Assembly (NCBI GenBank): GCA_039817385.1
Contig: JBCBVY010000004.1
Location: 383,969 to 447,968 of the forward strand
DNA from: JBCBCP01 sp039817385
Lineage (GTDB): Bacteria; Pseudomonadota; Alphaproteobacteria; Rhodobacterales; Rhodobacteraceae
Direction: 5' to 3'
DNA: 64,000 nucleotides
Positions 8,373 to 17,568 of this stretch are shown in pieces. The translations under genes were made by a program, and so were the position numbers. Numbering within the stretch: the first letter of the stretch is position 1; every line of letters begins with the position of its first letter. The notes under the pieces were generated by a model. That model had not been told where the DNA came from and did not search any database. It saw only the letters and a list, made by a program, of their open reading frames with translations.

Positions 8373-9683
8373 TCACGCGCGACCGCGCAGCATTGCGTTG
8401 TAGGTGGCTTTCAAGGCCACTTCCTTCATCAACCAACTGATCCACAGCTCTTCGAGCGGCGCGATCATGCCAGGGAAGGACGGCACCAGATTGTTGTTGT
8501 AGTCGAACTCGATCAGCATCGCGCTGCCGATTTTGGTAATCAGAGGGCATGACGTGTATCCGTCATATGTCTTTGTGCCCGCGCGGCCCTCAATCGCGGC
8601 AACCAAGTGATCTTCCACAACAGGCACCTGCCATTTCACGCTGGCCGCCGTCTTGCCTTTGGGCACCCCGGCCACATCGCCAAGCGCGAAAATCTCTGGA
8701 TACCGCAGGTGCTGAAGCGTGGCCTTGTCAGCCTCAACCCAGCCTTGATCTGTCCATTTGTCGGCCCAGGCCAGGCCCGATTGACGCACAAACTCCGGTG
8801 CGCGCTGCGGCGGGATCACGTGCAGATAGTCGTAATCCATATCGACCGAACTGCCATCGGCATCGGTGAAAGTCGCGCGCTTGGCACCTGCGTCGATAGA
8901 CTGCAGCGTGTGCTTCATCTGCGTCTCGACCCCGCGGTCACCGAACAGCATCCGCACTTTCTCCGCGACGATGGGAACGCCAAAGAGGGAGCCTTGCGGC
9001 GCGGCATAGACCATGTTGACCTTGCCGCGATTGCCTGCGCGCCGCGCGATATCGTCGATCAGGAACGTATGCTTCAGGGGCGCGCCTGCACACTTCATCT
9101 CGGTCGCGGGTCGTGTGAAAATGCCCGTTCCACCCTCTTCGGTAAAATTTGCAGCGGCCTGCCAGGTCTTCTCGGCATAGCCGGGCCCCGCATAGAGCGC
9201 GCCGATGCCGTTCTGGCCCACCATATCAAGGCTGAAGCCTTCGATCGCGTCATGATCGAGGATCAATCCCGGCGCGACCACAAGCCAATCATACCCAAGC
9301 GTCTGTCCTGTCTCAGTCGAGACGGTCTTGGCCTCGGGATCGACCGCCATGACCTTTTCCGGAACATGGGTCACGCCGCTTGGCAACCATTTGTCGTTTT
9401 CCGAGACAACGTAATTGGCCGGTTTCAGACCTGCGGCAACCAGCGTCAAACCGGGTTGATACACGTGGATCGGGCGCGGGTCGATCACCGTGATCGACGC
9501 GCCATCAAGCCGTTCGGTCAACCGATTGGCAAGGGCGGTCCCCCCTGCCCCGGCACCGATGATGATGATGCGGGCATTGGTGCTGACTTGTGCTTTTGCG
9601 GCGGGCGCTGCTGCAACGCTTGTCGCTAACGCACCCCCCGCTGCTAGGCTTAGAAAGTGTCTTCTGTCCATCTTGTCATCCAT
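8373..9683 (-). CDS. Tat-exported FAD oxidoreductase, sulfide:quinone reductase-like
   Basis: 436 aa. A twin-arginine signal (DRRHFLSLAAG at residues 6-16) suggests folded export. The FAD dinucleotide loop IIIIGAGAGGTALANRL starts at residue 39, and a second FAD site FALGDVAGVPKGKTAASVK lies near 332-350. The only two Cys outside the signal are Cys198 (EMKCAGAPLK) and Cys379 (TSCPLITK), the spacing of the redox pair in sulfide:quinone reductases and flavocytochrome c-type enzymes. The C-terminus is amphipathic, as for quinone-reducing members. The start has GGAGG 9 bases upstream. The physiological substrate (sulfide, polysulfide or another thiol) is inferred. Confidence 0.82.
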   Translation of the reverse strand: MDDKMDRRHFLSLAAGGALATSVAAAPAAKAQVSTNARIIIIGAGAGGTALANRLTERLDGASITVIDPRPIHVYQPGLTLVAAGLKPANYVVSENDKWLPSGVTHVPEKVMAVDPEAKTVSTETGQTLGYDWLVVAPGLILDHDAIEGFSLDMVGQNGIGALYAGPGYAEKTWQAAANFTEEGGTGIFTRPATEMKCAGAPLKHTFLIDDIARRAGNRGKVNMVYAAPQGSLFGVPIVAEKVRMLFGDRGVETQMKHTLQSIDAGAKRATFTDADGSSVDMDYDYLHVIPPQRAPEFVRQSGLAWADKWTDQGWVEADKATLQHLRYPEIFALGDVAGVPKGKTAASVKWQVPVVEDHLVAAIEGRAGTKTYDGYTSCPLITKIGSAMLIEFDYNNNLVPSFPGMIAPLEELWISWLMKEVALKATYNAMLRGRA

Positions 9684-9994
9684 TCTCTTGGCCTCCTCCT
9701 GGGCGGAAAGCGGGTCTGATGTTTATGGTGCACAGTGGTATGCGCCCCCGTGCTGCGCCTATGGTGACAATGTCACTCTGGCCTGGACCCTGTGCGCTTT
9801 CGTCGCCTTCAGGTTGTCGCGGCGGTCAAACGCTCCTCCTCATTCAACCGCCGCTGCGCGCTGCCGGTTTTGATCTCCTCCCACAGCGTGTGAGGACACG
9901 ATTCCACAGCGCGGCCAGCAGCTTATTGACGAAAATCAAACCTCGGTTAGCGGTGCTTGTTACGCCCGTTGGACGCTTACCTCCCCCAGTCCGG
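9684..9994. promoter_or_regulatory. Divergent promoter region between SQR-like gene and P-type ATPase
   Basis: 311 bases separating two divergent genes. It holds the TTGA-N6-TCAA box at 9926-9939 and is otherwise without a recognisable gene. Confidence 0.5.
9926..9939. promoter_or_regulatory. FNR/FixK-type box (TTGA-N6-TCAA)
   Basis: TTGACGAAAATCAA matches TTGA-N6-TCAA and differs from TTGAT-N4-ATCAA at one position. It ends 55 bases before the P-type ATPase start at 9995, a workable distance for an activator site, and 243 bases before the divergent flavoprotein start. Confidence 0.6.
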
Positions 9995-12718
9995 ATGCCG
10001 CCGATGCCTGAAGATTTCTCTCAAACGATGCAGACTGCGCCCCATGCCCGTGATGTCGACGGAACGCTCGCGGACCTTGGGGTATCACCCGAGGGTCTGA
10101 CGTCTGCTGAAGCCGCCGAAAGACGAAAAACCTATGGGCGCAATGCCCCGCCTGTCGTGTCGAAAACGCCCGGAATTCTGCGCTTTCTCGCGCATTTCAA
10201 CCACGTCCTGATCTATGTGCTGATCGGCGCCGCAGGCGTGACGTATCTGCTGGGGCATCCTGTTGATACCGCCGTGATCCTCGCGGTTGTGCTGGCAAAT
10301 GCACTCATCGGCTTCGTTCAGGAAGGCCGCGCGGAAAAAGCGATGGAGGCCATCCAGCAAATGCTCGCACCGCAGGCCGCCGTTCTGCGTGACGGGCAGC
10401 GCATGGCGGTTGACAGCACCGACATCGTGCCAGGCGACATCGTTCTTTTGGAAGCGGGCGACAAGCCGCCCGCGGATATGCGTCTGCTGCAAGCGCGCGG
10501 CGTCCAGGCGCAAGAAGCCATGCTGACCGGAGAATCGGTCGCCGTTGACAAGGACACCAAGCCCTGTGCCGAAGATGCGCCGCTAGGTGACCGGCACGGT
10601 ATGGTCTTCAGCGGGACGCTGATTACAGCCGGGCAAGGGCGCGGCGTGGTCACCGCAACAGGCGCAAACACCGAGATCGGTCGCATCAGCGGTATGCTGT
10701 CCAAGGTCGACACGCTGGAGACACCGCTGGTCAAACAGACAAACACCTTCGCGCGTTGGCTGACTTTGTTCATCCTGCTCGTGGCCGGGCTTTTGTTGCT
10801 GTTTGGCACTTTCGTCGCGGAGTACGACTTTTTCGATCTGTTTATGGCCGTTGTCGGACTGTCCGTTGCCGCCATTCCCGAAGGCTTGCCGGCTGTTCTG
10901 ACGATCACGCTTGCCATCGGGGTGCAGGCGATGGCGCGCCGCAACGCCATTGTGCGCCGCCTTCCTGCGATTGAAACTGTCGGCGCGGTGTCGGTGATTT
11001 GCACCGATAAGACGGGAACACTGACGCGCAACGAGATGGTCGTGACCGAGCTTGCAACGGGTGGGCGCGTCTTGGCCGTTTCGGCAGATGGCTACACGCC
11101 GTCCGGAGACATCACATGCGACGGGCAGGCCGCACAGGACCTGCCTGGGCTGCACAGCCTCGCCCTTGCGTCGGCACGGTGTAACGACGCCTCCCTCGTG
11201 CAATCCGATGGGATCTGGACGGTCAATGGCGACCCGATGGAAGGCGCGTTGCTGTCGCTCGCGGCGAAAGCGGGGGCAGACGCCGCTGATCTTGCAGCCA
11301 AGTGGACCCGCAAGGACGTCATCCCCTTCGACTCGCGGTCGCGCTATATGGCTACGCTCGACACGGGGCCCGGCGGACAGGCCTTCGCGTTGGTCAAAGG
11401 TGCGCCGGAACAAATCCTGAGCATGTGCGCGCACCAGGTGTCAGCCACCGGTGATCCCGAACCGCTGCACTTGGCTGAGTGGACACAGATCGAGGAAACG
11501 TTCACGTCCAAGGGCCGCCGGGTTCTTGCCTTGGCGCACATGCCGATGCACCCGGGCGCAGCTGAGCTCCGCGCCTCGGACATTGACGGACGCCTCACGC
11601 TGCTTGGTCTGGTTGCGATCATGGACCCACCGCGCGCAGAGGCCATCCAAGCGGTTGCAGACTGCCGCGCGGCGGGCATCAGTGTGAAGATGATCACGGG
11701 GGATCACATCGGAACGGCCAAGGCGATTGGAAGGGAAATCGGGCTCCGCCATGCCGACAAGGCCATGACGGGCGCAGAGATCGACACGTTGGACGACGCA
11801 ATTCTTGCTGCGGAAGTGTTGGACGTCGATGTGTTTGCCCGCACGTCTCCCGAGCACAAGCTGCGATTGGTCAGGGCGCTGCAATCTCATAACCTGACGG
11901 TCGCGATGACCGGCGATGGCGTCAACGACGCGCCCGCCCTCAAACGGGCGGATGTCGGTATCGCGATGGGGCAAAAAGGCTCGGAAGCGGCGAAAGAGGC
12001 CGCCGACATTGTGCTCGCGGATGACAACTTCGCGTCCATCGCGGCAGCCGTCCGCGAAGGCCGCACCGTTTTTGACAACATCAAGAAGGTGATCTCCTGG
12101 CTTTTGCCCACAAGCGGCGGCGAGGCGATCGTGATCATTGTTGCGCTTTTGGCGGGCATGGCCCTGCCGATCTCTCCTATTCAGATTTTATGGATCAACC
12201 TGATCACGGCTGTGACGCTTGGGCTTGCGCTTGCGTTCGAGCCAACCGAGGACAGCACCATGCGCCGTCCGCCGCGCAGCCGTGATGCGCCCATCTTGGA
12301 CCCGGAACTTGTCTGGCAGATTGCACTGGTGTCGTTTTTGTTTTTTGCCGGTGTGTTCAGTATTTACACATACGCGATCAAATCAGGCTTCAGCCATGCG
12401 CTTGCGCAGACACTCTCGCTCAACACGCTTGTGGTCTTTGAGATCGCCTATTTGTTTTTCATCCGAAATATCTACGGCACGTCGCTGACCTGGAAAGCGG
12501 TGCGCGGGACCAAGATGGTCTGGTACTGCGTGATCACCGTCACGGTGGCGCAACTTGCGGTGACGTATCTGCCCCCGCTCCAAGCCATCTTCGGAACACA
12601 AGCCGTCCCACTGAAAGAAGGCGTGATCGTGGTTGCCCTCGGCGCCGTTCTGTTTGCCCTGCTTGAGCTTGAGAAGCAGCTCAAGCTCACATTGGGCGCG
12701 CGGCGCACGATTTCATGA
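9995..12718 (+). CDS. P2-type cation-transporting ATPase
   Basis: About 907 aa, an ATP-driven cation pump of the inner membrane in the SERCA/PMCA-like P2 class. An N-terminal cation-ATPase domain is followed by the actuator motif TGES (about residue 178), PEGLP in membrane helix 4 (ion site), the phosphorylated Asp in CTDKTGTLT (about 337), KGAPEQ in the nucleotide domain, and TGDGVNDAPALKRADVG (about 640). The last ~230 residues hold the C-terminal helices with PISPIQILWINLITAV. No heavy-metal-binding CPx motif is present, so Ca, Mg or Mn is likelier than Cu/Zn. The open frame extends to 9590, but 9995 is where family similarity begins. An FNR-type box lies 55 bases upstream. Confidence 0.9.
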   Translation: MPPMPEDFSQTMQTAPHARDVDGTLADLGVSPEGLTSAEAAERRKTYGRNAPPVVSKTPGILRFLAHFNHVLIYVLIGAAGVTYLLGHPVDTAVILAVVLANALIGFVQEGRAEKAMEAIQQMLAPQAAVLRDGQRMAVDSTDIVPGDIVLLEAGDKPPADMRLLQARGVQAQEAMLTGESVAVDKDTKPCAEDAPLGDRHGMVFSGTLITAGQGRGVVTATGANTEIGRISGMLSKVDTLETPLVKQTNTFARWLTLFILLVAGLLLLFGTFVAEYDFFDLFMAVVGLSVAAIPEGLPAVLTITLAIGVQAMARRNAIVRRLPAIETVGAVSVICTDKTGTLTRNEMVVTELATGGRVLAVSADGYTPSGDITCDGQAAQDLPGLHSLALASARCNDASLVQSDGIWTVNGDPMEGALLSLAAKAGADAADLAAKWTRKDVIPFDSRSRYMATLDTGPGGQAFALVKGAPEQILSMCAHQVSATGDPEPLHLAEWTQIEETFTSKGRRVLALAHMPMHPGAAELRASDIDGRLTLLGLVAIMDPPRAEAIQAVADCRAAGISVKMITGDHIGTAKAIGREIGLRHADKAMTGAEIDTLDDAILAAEVLDVDVFARTSPEHKLRLVRALQSHNLTVAMTGDGVNDAPALKRADVGIAMGQKGSEAAKEAADIVLADDNFASIAAAVREGRTVFDNIKKVISWLLPTSGGEAIVIIVALLAGMALPISPIQILWINLITAVTLGLALAFEPTEDSTMRRPPRSRDAPILDPELVWQIALVSFLFFAGVFSIYTYAIKSGFSHALAQTLSLNTLVVFEIAYLFFIRNIYGTSLTWKAVRGTKMVWYCVITVTVAQLAVTYLPPLQAIFGTQAVPLKEGVIVVALGAVLFALLELEKQLKLTLGARRTIS

Positions 12719-13636
12719 ACGTCAGCTGTCAACGCGCTATGGCCAAACAAGTGTTTCCGGCGCCACCGCGAGGGTTGGTCGTGTTGTCTACCATGTTCAG
12801 ATTCGACTGCCCTGCGAGACCTTTGCGGGCAATCGTGCCCAAGGCAAGGTGAACGGCAAAGGTCTCATGTCCGGCCCGCACACGCGAATAGTGCGAAATG
12901 TCGTGAAGCAGCAGGGGCTGCAAGAGCATGTGACGCGCTCAAAACGCCCAAATCGTTCCCTCCTTCATGGCCCGCCAAGCCTATCGGGCTGCCATGCCCG
13001 CCCCCAACGGCTGTGCAATGGGCGTCGCGGTTTCAACCAGGCGGGCGTTTTGCTGGCAGAGCGCCTCTCGCTCGGATGCCAATGCATCGCCCAGATCACC
13101 GTGATCCCTTGCGCGCGGCAAATGATCTCCGCGAACTCCCCACGTGAGGCTTGAGACCATGCACACCATTGGCCGCAAAATCGGTTAAAAGACCGTTTCA
13201 AAACTGAAAACAGTGAAAATCCCGAAAACAGCACACAGTCAGAATTGTGGCGGTGGACACAGTCTGGTGCAAACCAGTCTGCGATTTCTCTGCATTTCAG
13301 GGAAAGAACAGGGAAATTCTGACGCAAACCGTCGAGCTGGGCCCCGCCTCCATTACAAGCGTCCGAGAATACGACGTTTTCCAGCAAATTCCCTACGCGA
13401 TTAACAGGGAAATCTCTGGCGATAGCAGGGAAGACGGTGTCAGCACGCAAGCCGAGCGCAAACCCGGTGGAGCACCATGTGCGAAGGAATTGACAGATGT
13501 ACTGACCCGGAAGCGACGCACCATCTAGTACGACATCGCATGACCGATTTCCCGACATTGCGCATTTTCTTGTATCTTTCTTCGAAAATAGTGACTCTAT
13601 GAGAAGCCATGTTCTTTGCATCAAAGGAGATGGCAA
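12719..13636. other. 918-base spacer with degenerate sequence, no supported gene
   Basis: No ORF here resembles a known family. A 65-codon minus-strand frame at 12981-13178 has coding-like third positions but no recognisable homology. At 13300-13430 there are repeated AGGGAAAT-type words giving peptide phrases such as QIPYAINREI, a pattern I associate with decayed sequence near integrated elements. The spacer leads directly into the phage-like module, so it may be its decayed left flank. Confidence 0.4.
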
Positions 13637-15019
13637 ATGCCTCAGCAGACAACACCGAAGCCCCGCGCGCGCATCGGACGGCTGCCCGCCGCTTTAGCCA
13701 ATCATACACCACAGATCATCATGCGCCGGCCGGACTCGCTGCGGCGGTATCAGCGGAACGCGCGCAAACACCCGCCGCAGCAGATCGCGCTGATAAAGAG
13801 CTCTATGGTCAGTTTTGGGTTCATGAACCCCATGCTTTTGGATCGAAACGACGAGATCATTGCGGGACATGGCCGGCTTGAGGCGGCGTTGGAACTTGGA
13901 CTGGAAGTTGTGCCGACGGTGCAAGCGTCCCACCTATCGGAAAGCCAGGTACGCGCCTACCGTCTTGCGGACAACAAAATCGCGGAGAAGTCTGAGTGGG
14001 ATGAGGGGCTGCTGCAAATCGAGCTCTCGGCTCTCGTGGACCTCGACGCGGCGGGTGAGCTTGATTTTGACATCGGTGCGATCGGGTTTGAAACCGCAGA
14101 ACTTGATCTTCTGATTGATCAGCCTGACGCTACTGAAGAGGCTGAAGTCGCCCCGTTGCCGAAACCGGACCCCATCTCACGGCTCGGCGACCTTTGGATT
14201 TTGGGCAACCACAAGATCCTGTGCGGATCCGCTCTCGATGTATCGACATACAAGCATTTGCTGAGCAACGAGATAGCACGCCTCACGATCACCGATCCTC
14301 CGTACAACGTTCCGGTGGCAGGACATATTCGTGATACCGCATCCGGCCACCGTGAGTTTGCGATGGCTTCAGGTGAAATGTCCAACGAGGAGGAATTCGC
14401 CGCCTTCCTTCATACCTTTCTGACTTTGGCACGTGACCGATCCGCTCCTGGCAGCCTCATAATGTCCTTCATGGATTGGCGGCACATCGCCGCGCTTGAT
14501 CAGGCAGCAGACCGAGCTGGCCTGGACCACATCAATCTTTGTGTATGGGTCAAAACCAATGGCGGGATGGGCAGCCTTTATCGGTCGCAACACGAGCTCT
14601 GCGGTGTGTATCGCGCACCGGGCGGCGCGCATCTAAACAACGTGCAGCTCGGAAAGCACGGCCGGTACCGGACCAATGTTTGGCAATATGCCGGCGTCAA
14701 CACGTTTCGACGGGGCCGCGTCTCCGACCTGATCGATCACCCGACCGTCAAACCGACAGCCATGATTGCGGATGCGATCCGGGACGTGACCAACCGCGAT
14801 GACATCGTCCTCGACCCATTCGGAGGATCGGGCTCCACGTTGCTTGCTGCAGAACGCTCGGGCCGTCGCGCGCGCCTCATTGAACTTGAGCCCCGCTACG
14901 TCGATGTCGCGATCCGGCGCTGGCAGGACATGACAGGCCATAATGCCGAACATGCGGACACGGGTGAGACGTGGAACGACCGCACCAACCGCCTCCAAGA
15001 GGAGGTGTTCCATGAGTAA
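13637..15019 (+). CDS. ParB-like nuclease domain fused to DNA adenine/cytosine-N4 methyltransferase
   Basis: 460 aa from ATG 13637, with AAGGAGA 7 bases upstream. The N-terminal ~110 residues are a ParB/sulfiredoxin-like domain with GFMNPMLLDRNDEIIAGHGR (GHGR box). The methyltransferase domain follows, with the catalytic DPPYNVP (about residue 223) and the SAM motif DPFGGSGSTLLAAE (about 400), the beta-class order in which the catalytic motif comes first. It would methylate N6-adenine or N4-cytosine; the site is unknown. No restriction gene is adjacent. The stop overlaps the start of the next gene by 8 bases, and a terminase follows, so it is most likely phage-derived. Confidence 0.88.
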   Translation: MPQQTTPKPRARIGRLPAALANHTPQIIMRRPDSLRRYQRNARKHPPQQIALIKSSMVSFGFMNPMLLDRNDEIIAGHGRLEAALELGLEVVPTVQASHLSESQVRAYRLADNKIAEKSEWDEGLLQIELSALVDLDAAGELDFDIGAIGFETAELDLLIDQPDATEEAEVAPLPKPDPISRLGDLWILGNHKILCGSALDVSTYKHLLSNEIARLTITDPPYNVPVAGHIRDTASGHREFAMASGEMSNEEEFAAFLHTFLTLARDRSAPGSLIMSFMDWRHIAALDQAADRAGLDHINLCVWVKTNGGMGSLYRSQHELCGVYRAPGGAHLNNVQLGKHGRYRTNVWQYAGVNTFRRGRVSDLIDHPTVKPTAMIADAIRDVTNRDDIVLDPFGGSGSTLLAAERSGRRARLIELEPRYVDVAIRRWQDMTGHNAEHADTGETWNDRTNRLQEEVFHE

Positions 15020-15426
15020 GCGCGATTACGAGGTCGGCTATGGGAAGCCGCCGAAATCCGGGCAATTCAAGAAGGGCAAATCCGGCAATCCGAACGGACG
15101 CCCAAAGGGGCGCAAATCGATTGGTCAGGCAATCGAGGAGGTGCTCAACCAAAAGATCACAATCAAAAAAAGATGGTCGGCCCCTGAAGATCACCGCAAA
15201 AGAGGCGCTTGCGCAGCGATTGCTCAAAGACAGCCTTCAGGGAGATGCGCGCGCAACGGAACAGCTTCTGAAGTTCGGAAGCCTTGGGCAGTCGTTTCTT
15301 TCGGACGGCGTACAAACGACGCCGAGCAAAGAGGAGGACGAGGCCCTGATCCGCGAGATGCTGGTCATGGCGGGCCAGGTCGCTGCCAGTGGCGATGACG
15401 AGGCTGATGATGACACAAGCCCTTAA
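15012..15426 (+). pseudogene. DUF5681 protein with frameshift at an A7 run
   Basis: A strong GGAGG 6 bases upstream marks the start at 15012. The first ~52 codons give the DUF5681 head (GQFKKGKSGNPNGRPKGRKS, then IGQAIEEVLNQKITIK). At the A7 run 15165-15171 similarity moves to the +1 frame, continuing as KKDGRPLKITAKEALAQRLL and DARATEQLLKF to a stop at 15424-15426. Without the shift the first frame runs to 15398 as unrelated sequence. Removing one A restores a ~137-aa protein. DUF5681 proteins usually precede terminases, as here, and may act as small-terminase-like partners. This may be a real mutation, slippage-corrected expression, or a sequencing error. Confidence 0.75.
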
Positions 15427-16825
15427 CAGCTCGCAGTTGGCACAGCTCTCGAGCGCCATCCAGCGCCAGAACTTCTATCTGTTCATGAAACAGGGCTTCG
15501 CGAGCACGCATCCCGGCAGGACACTGTCGGAAGACGATTATCTCGAGGCACTTGGGTTTGCGCTCCAGAACACCGTTGAGACACCCGGCGGCCGCCTGAT
15601 GGTGACGATGCCGCCGCGCTACCTCAAGTCGTTCGCGGCATCGGTTGCCCTGCCCGCTTGGTTGATCGGTAAGAACCCTACGCTCAAGATCGTTGTCGCA
15701 ACATACGCGGACGGGCTGGCGCAGGATCACGCTCGGCAATTTCGACGCCTGATTTTGTCAGGGCACTATCAGCGCGTCTTTCCCGGGCTTGCCACACAGA
15801 ACTTGACCGGGTCTTTGCTCAACTGTGTCACGCGGGGAGGCGGCGGCCGCCGCGCAGTTACAGTGGGCGGAACGGTCACCGGCCTCGGTGCCGACATCCT
15901 CATCGTCGATGACATCATGAAGGCGAGTGATGCGACTTCCGATGTCCGGCGCGAAGAAGCGCGCAGGTTCTTTGATGAAACCCTCTACACGCGGCTCAAC
16001 AATAAAGCGGAAGGGCAGATCATCGTCGTGGGCCAAAGGCTCCATCAGGACGACATCATCGCCCACCTGGCCGAACGGCAGACATTCGAGAACCTGAACT
16101 TGCCAGCGATCGCGGAGAGCGAGACCACGCATCAGCTCTACAACGGCTATGTCTGGAACCGTGACCGGGGAGAAGTCTTGGCCCGGAACCACGAGGACGC
16201 TAACGCTTTAGAGAGGATCAAGGCGGACATGGGCGAGTCGGCATTTCGGACGCAATATCAGCAAGATCCGGCCTCCGCCGGAAGTGCGATGTTGAACGCC
16301 GAAAAGCTCACTCTGCTCAGCCGCAAAGACTTACCTGACGCATGGCTTCACATCGTTCAAACTTGGGACACGGCCATCAAGGATGGACCGAACTGCGACT
16401 ACTCAGTCGGTATGGCATTCGGATGGGACGACACCCGCTGGGTGCTGCTCGACGTCGTACGCCGCCGAATGAACTTCGCGGATCTTAAGGTTGCCGCACG
16501 ACGATTCTGTACGAAGTGGTCCGCCGCGCGCGTACTTGTGGAAGACAGTGCCAACGGATCCGCTTTGGTCCTCGATCTCAGAAAGGAGAAGCTTCCGTTC
16601 AAAACGCTTTCAGTGAAAGGATCGAAAGAGGAGCGCTTCGCGATCGCGGCCGAATACCTGGAAACAGGTAAAATCGCGTTGCTCGAGGATGCGCCGTATT
16701 TTCAAGACCTGCGCCGAGAGCTTCTGTCGTTCCCAACAGGCCGACACGATGTCCAAGTCGACGCACTAAGCCTTTTCGTGAGACGATTGCGCCTCCCTCG
16801 GCCGCTGTTTCCCAAGAAGCGATAG
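15410..16825 (+). CDS. Phage terminase large subunit (TerL)
   Basis: About 471 aa; the DNA-packaging motor of tailed phages. The N-terminal ATPase has the divergent P-loop PPRYLKS (about residue 70) and Walker B ILIVDDIMK (about 163). The C-terminal RNase H-like nuclease starts at TWDTAIKDGPNCDYSVG (about 325) and has later acidic positions in VLVEDSANGS and DVQVDALS. Length and motif order are complete. ATG 15410 is preferred because GAGG lies 6 bases upstream; 15407 is also in frame. The start overlaps the DUF5681 stop by 17 bases. No portal, capsid or tail genes follow, so this is an isolated packaging module, not a whole prophage. Confidence 0.92.
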   Translation: MTQALNSSQLAQLSSAIQRQNFYLFMKQGFASTHPGRTLSEDDYLEALGFALQNTVETPGGRLMVTMPPRYLKSFAASVALPAWLIGKNPTLKIVVATYADGLAQDHARQFRRLILSGHYQRVFPGLATQNLTGSLLNCVTRGGGGRRAVTVGGTVTGLGADILIVDDIMKASDATSDVRREEARRFFDETLYTRLNNKAEGQIIVVGQRLHQDDIIAHLAERQTFENLNLPAIAESETTHQLYNGYVWNRDRGEVLARNHEDANALERIKADMGESAFRTQYQQDPASAGSAMLNAEKLTLLSRKDLPDAWLHIVQTWDTAIKDGPNCDYSVGMAFGWDDTRWVLLDVVRRRMNFADLKVAARRFCTKWSAARVLVEDSANGSALVLDLRKEKLPFKTLSVKGSKEERFAIAAEYLETGKIALLEDAPYFQDLRRELLSFPTGRHDVQVDALSLFVRRLRLPRPLFPKKR

Positions 16826-16863
16826 GGGTTTACGGCCCGCCTTGGGCAGCGAACAATTGCAAT

Positions 16864-17325
16864 TCATACGCTGTGCACAGGACTGCAGCGTGTAGCGAAG
16901 CTCCGACCGGCCGCAAGCAAGTCTGTCGCACAGTTGCCTTCGCAGACCAGTTGGGCGGATGTCGCGGCGCCCGATGCGCGATCGTGCCGCAGATCTTGGA
17001 TCATTTGAACGAAGTGGCGTTCGTCTGCGGTCACAATAGCTGCGCAACAGTGGCAGCGGGAATTGGAGACGTGAAAACAAGACCACTGTGGCCTGCGCAT
17101 GGTCTTTACCACGTTCAAGGCTTTGCGCATCATCTCGCTATTAGCCGGCCCAGGAAAAAACGCCTCCGCTTGGAGGATCGGATTGATCCAGGCGCTCCGA
17201 TTGCCTGTGAACGCGACAATGAAAATTTTTGCCGCGGTGAGAAACCCATGTTCAACCAGCGCTAGCTCAAGGGCACCGATTGGCGTCTCACCAGCACGGC
17301 GCTGTGCATTGCATCCCTCAGCCAT
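16864..17325 (-). CDS. Uncharacterised Cys-rich protein, paralogue of the 24527-25018 product
   Basis: 153 aa, family unknown to me. It aligns along its length with the protein encoded at 24527-25018. Shared blocks are a GFL-x-AA segment near residue 27, VAFTGNRSAWI, AEAFFPGP, SCFHVSNSRCHCCAAIVT, DERHFVQ and a CEG near the end. The C-x-CC block in the middle suggests metal or redox binding. No signal peptide or membrane helix is clear. This copy lies just after the terminase on the opposite strand; the other lies beside iron and heme genes. The paralogy makes both genes credible. Confidence 0.65.
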   Translation of the reverse strand: MAEGCNAQRRAGETPIGALELALVEHGFLTAAKIFIVAFTGNRSAWINPILQAEAFFPGPANSEMMRKALNVVKTMRRPQWSCFHVSNSRCHCCAAIVTADERHFVQMIQDLRHDRASGAATSAQLVCEGNCATDLLAAGRSFATRCSPVHSV

Positions 17326-17568
17326 GTGTCACGTCTCTCGCCTCGAAGCTTTGTGTCGCCAATCGCGGCATATGCCCGAAGACATGCGCATAGTTCCTGA
17401 AACCTACCCTCGCGACACACGGGAGGCGCATCCGGGCGTCAGGGACAAGACCCACCAATGGCTAAGCGCCAAACAATTCTTTCGTGCACAGGCCTAGTGG
17501 GTCCGTCTCGAAATCGAACGCGCATTCGAAAAAGCGATGGCGCTCCAAAACGCGCCCGTTTGTCGTTT

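Noticed and set aside
15165..15172. Classical -1 programmed frameshift at A-AAA-AAG in the DUF5681 gene
   Set aside because: The downstream conserved sequence is in the +1 frame, not -1, so a standard -1 slip would not rejoin it.
13637..16825. Gene transfer agent or complete prophage
   Set aside because: Only methylase, DUF5681 and terminase are present; no portal, protease, capsid or tail genes.
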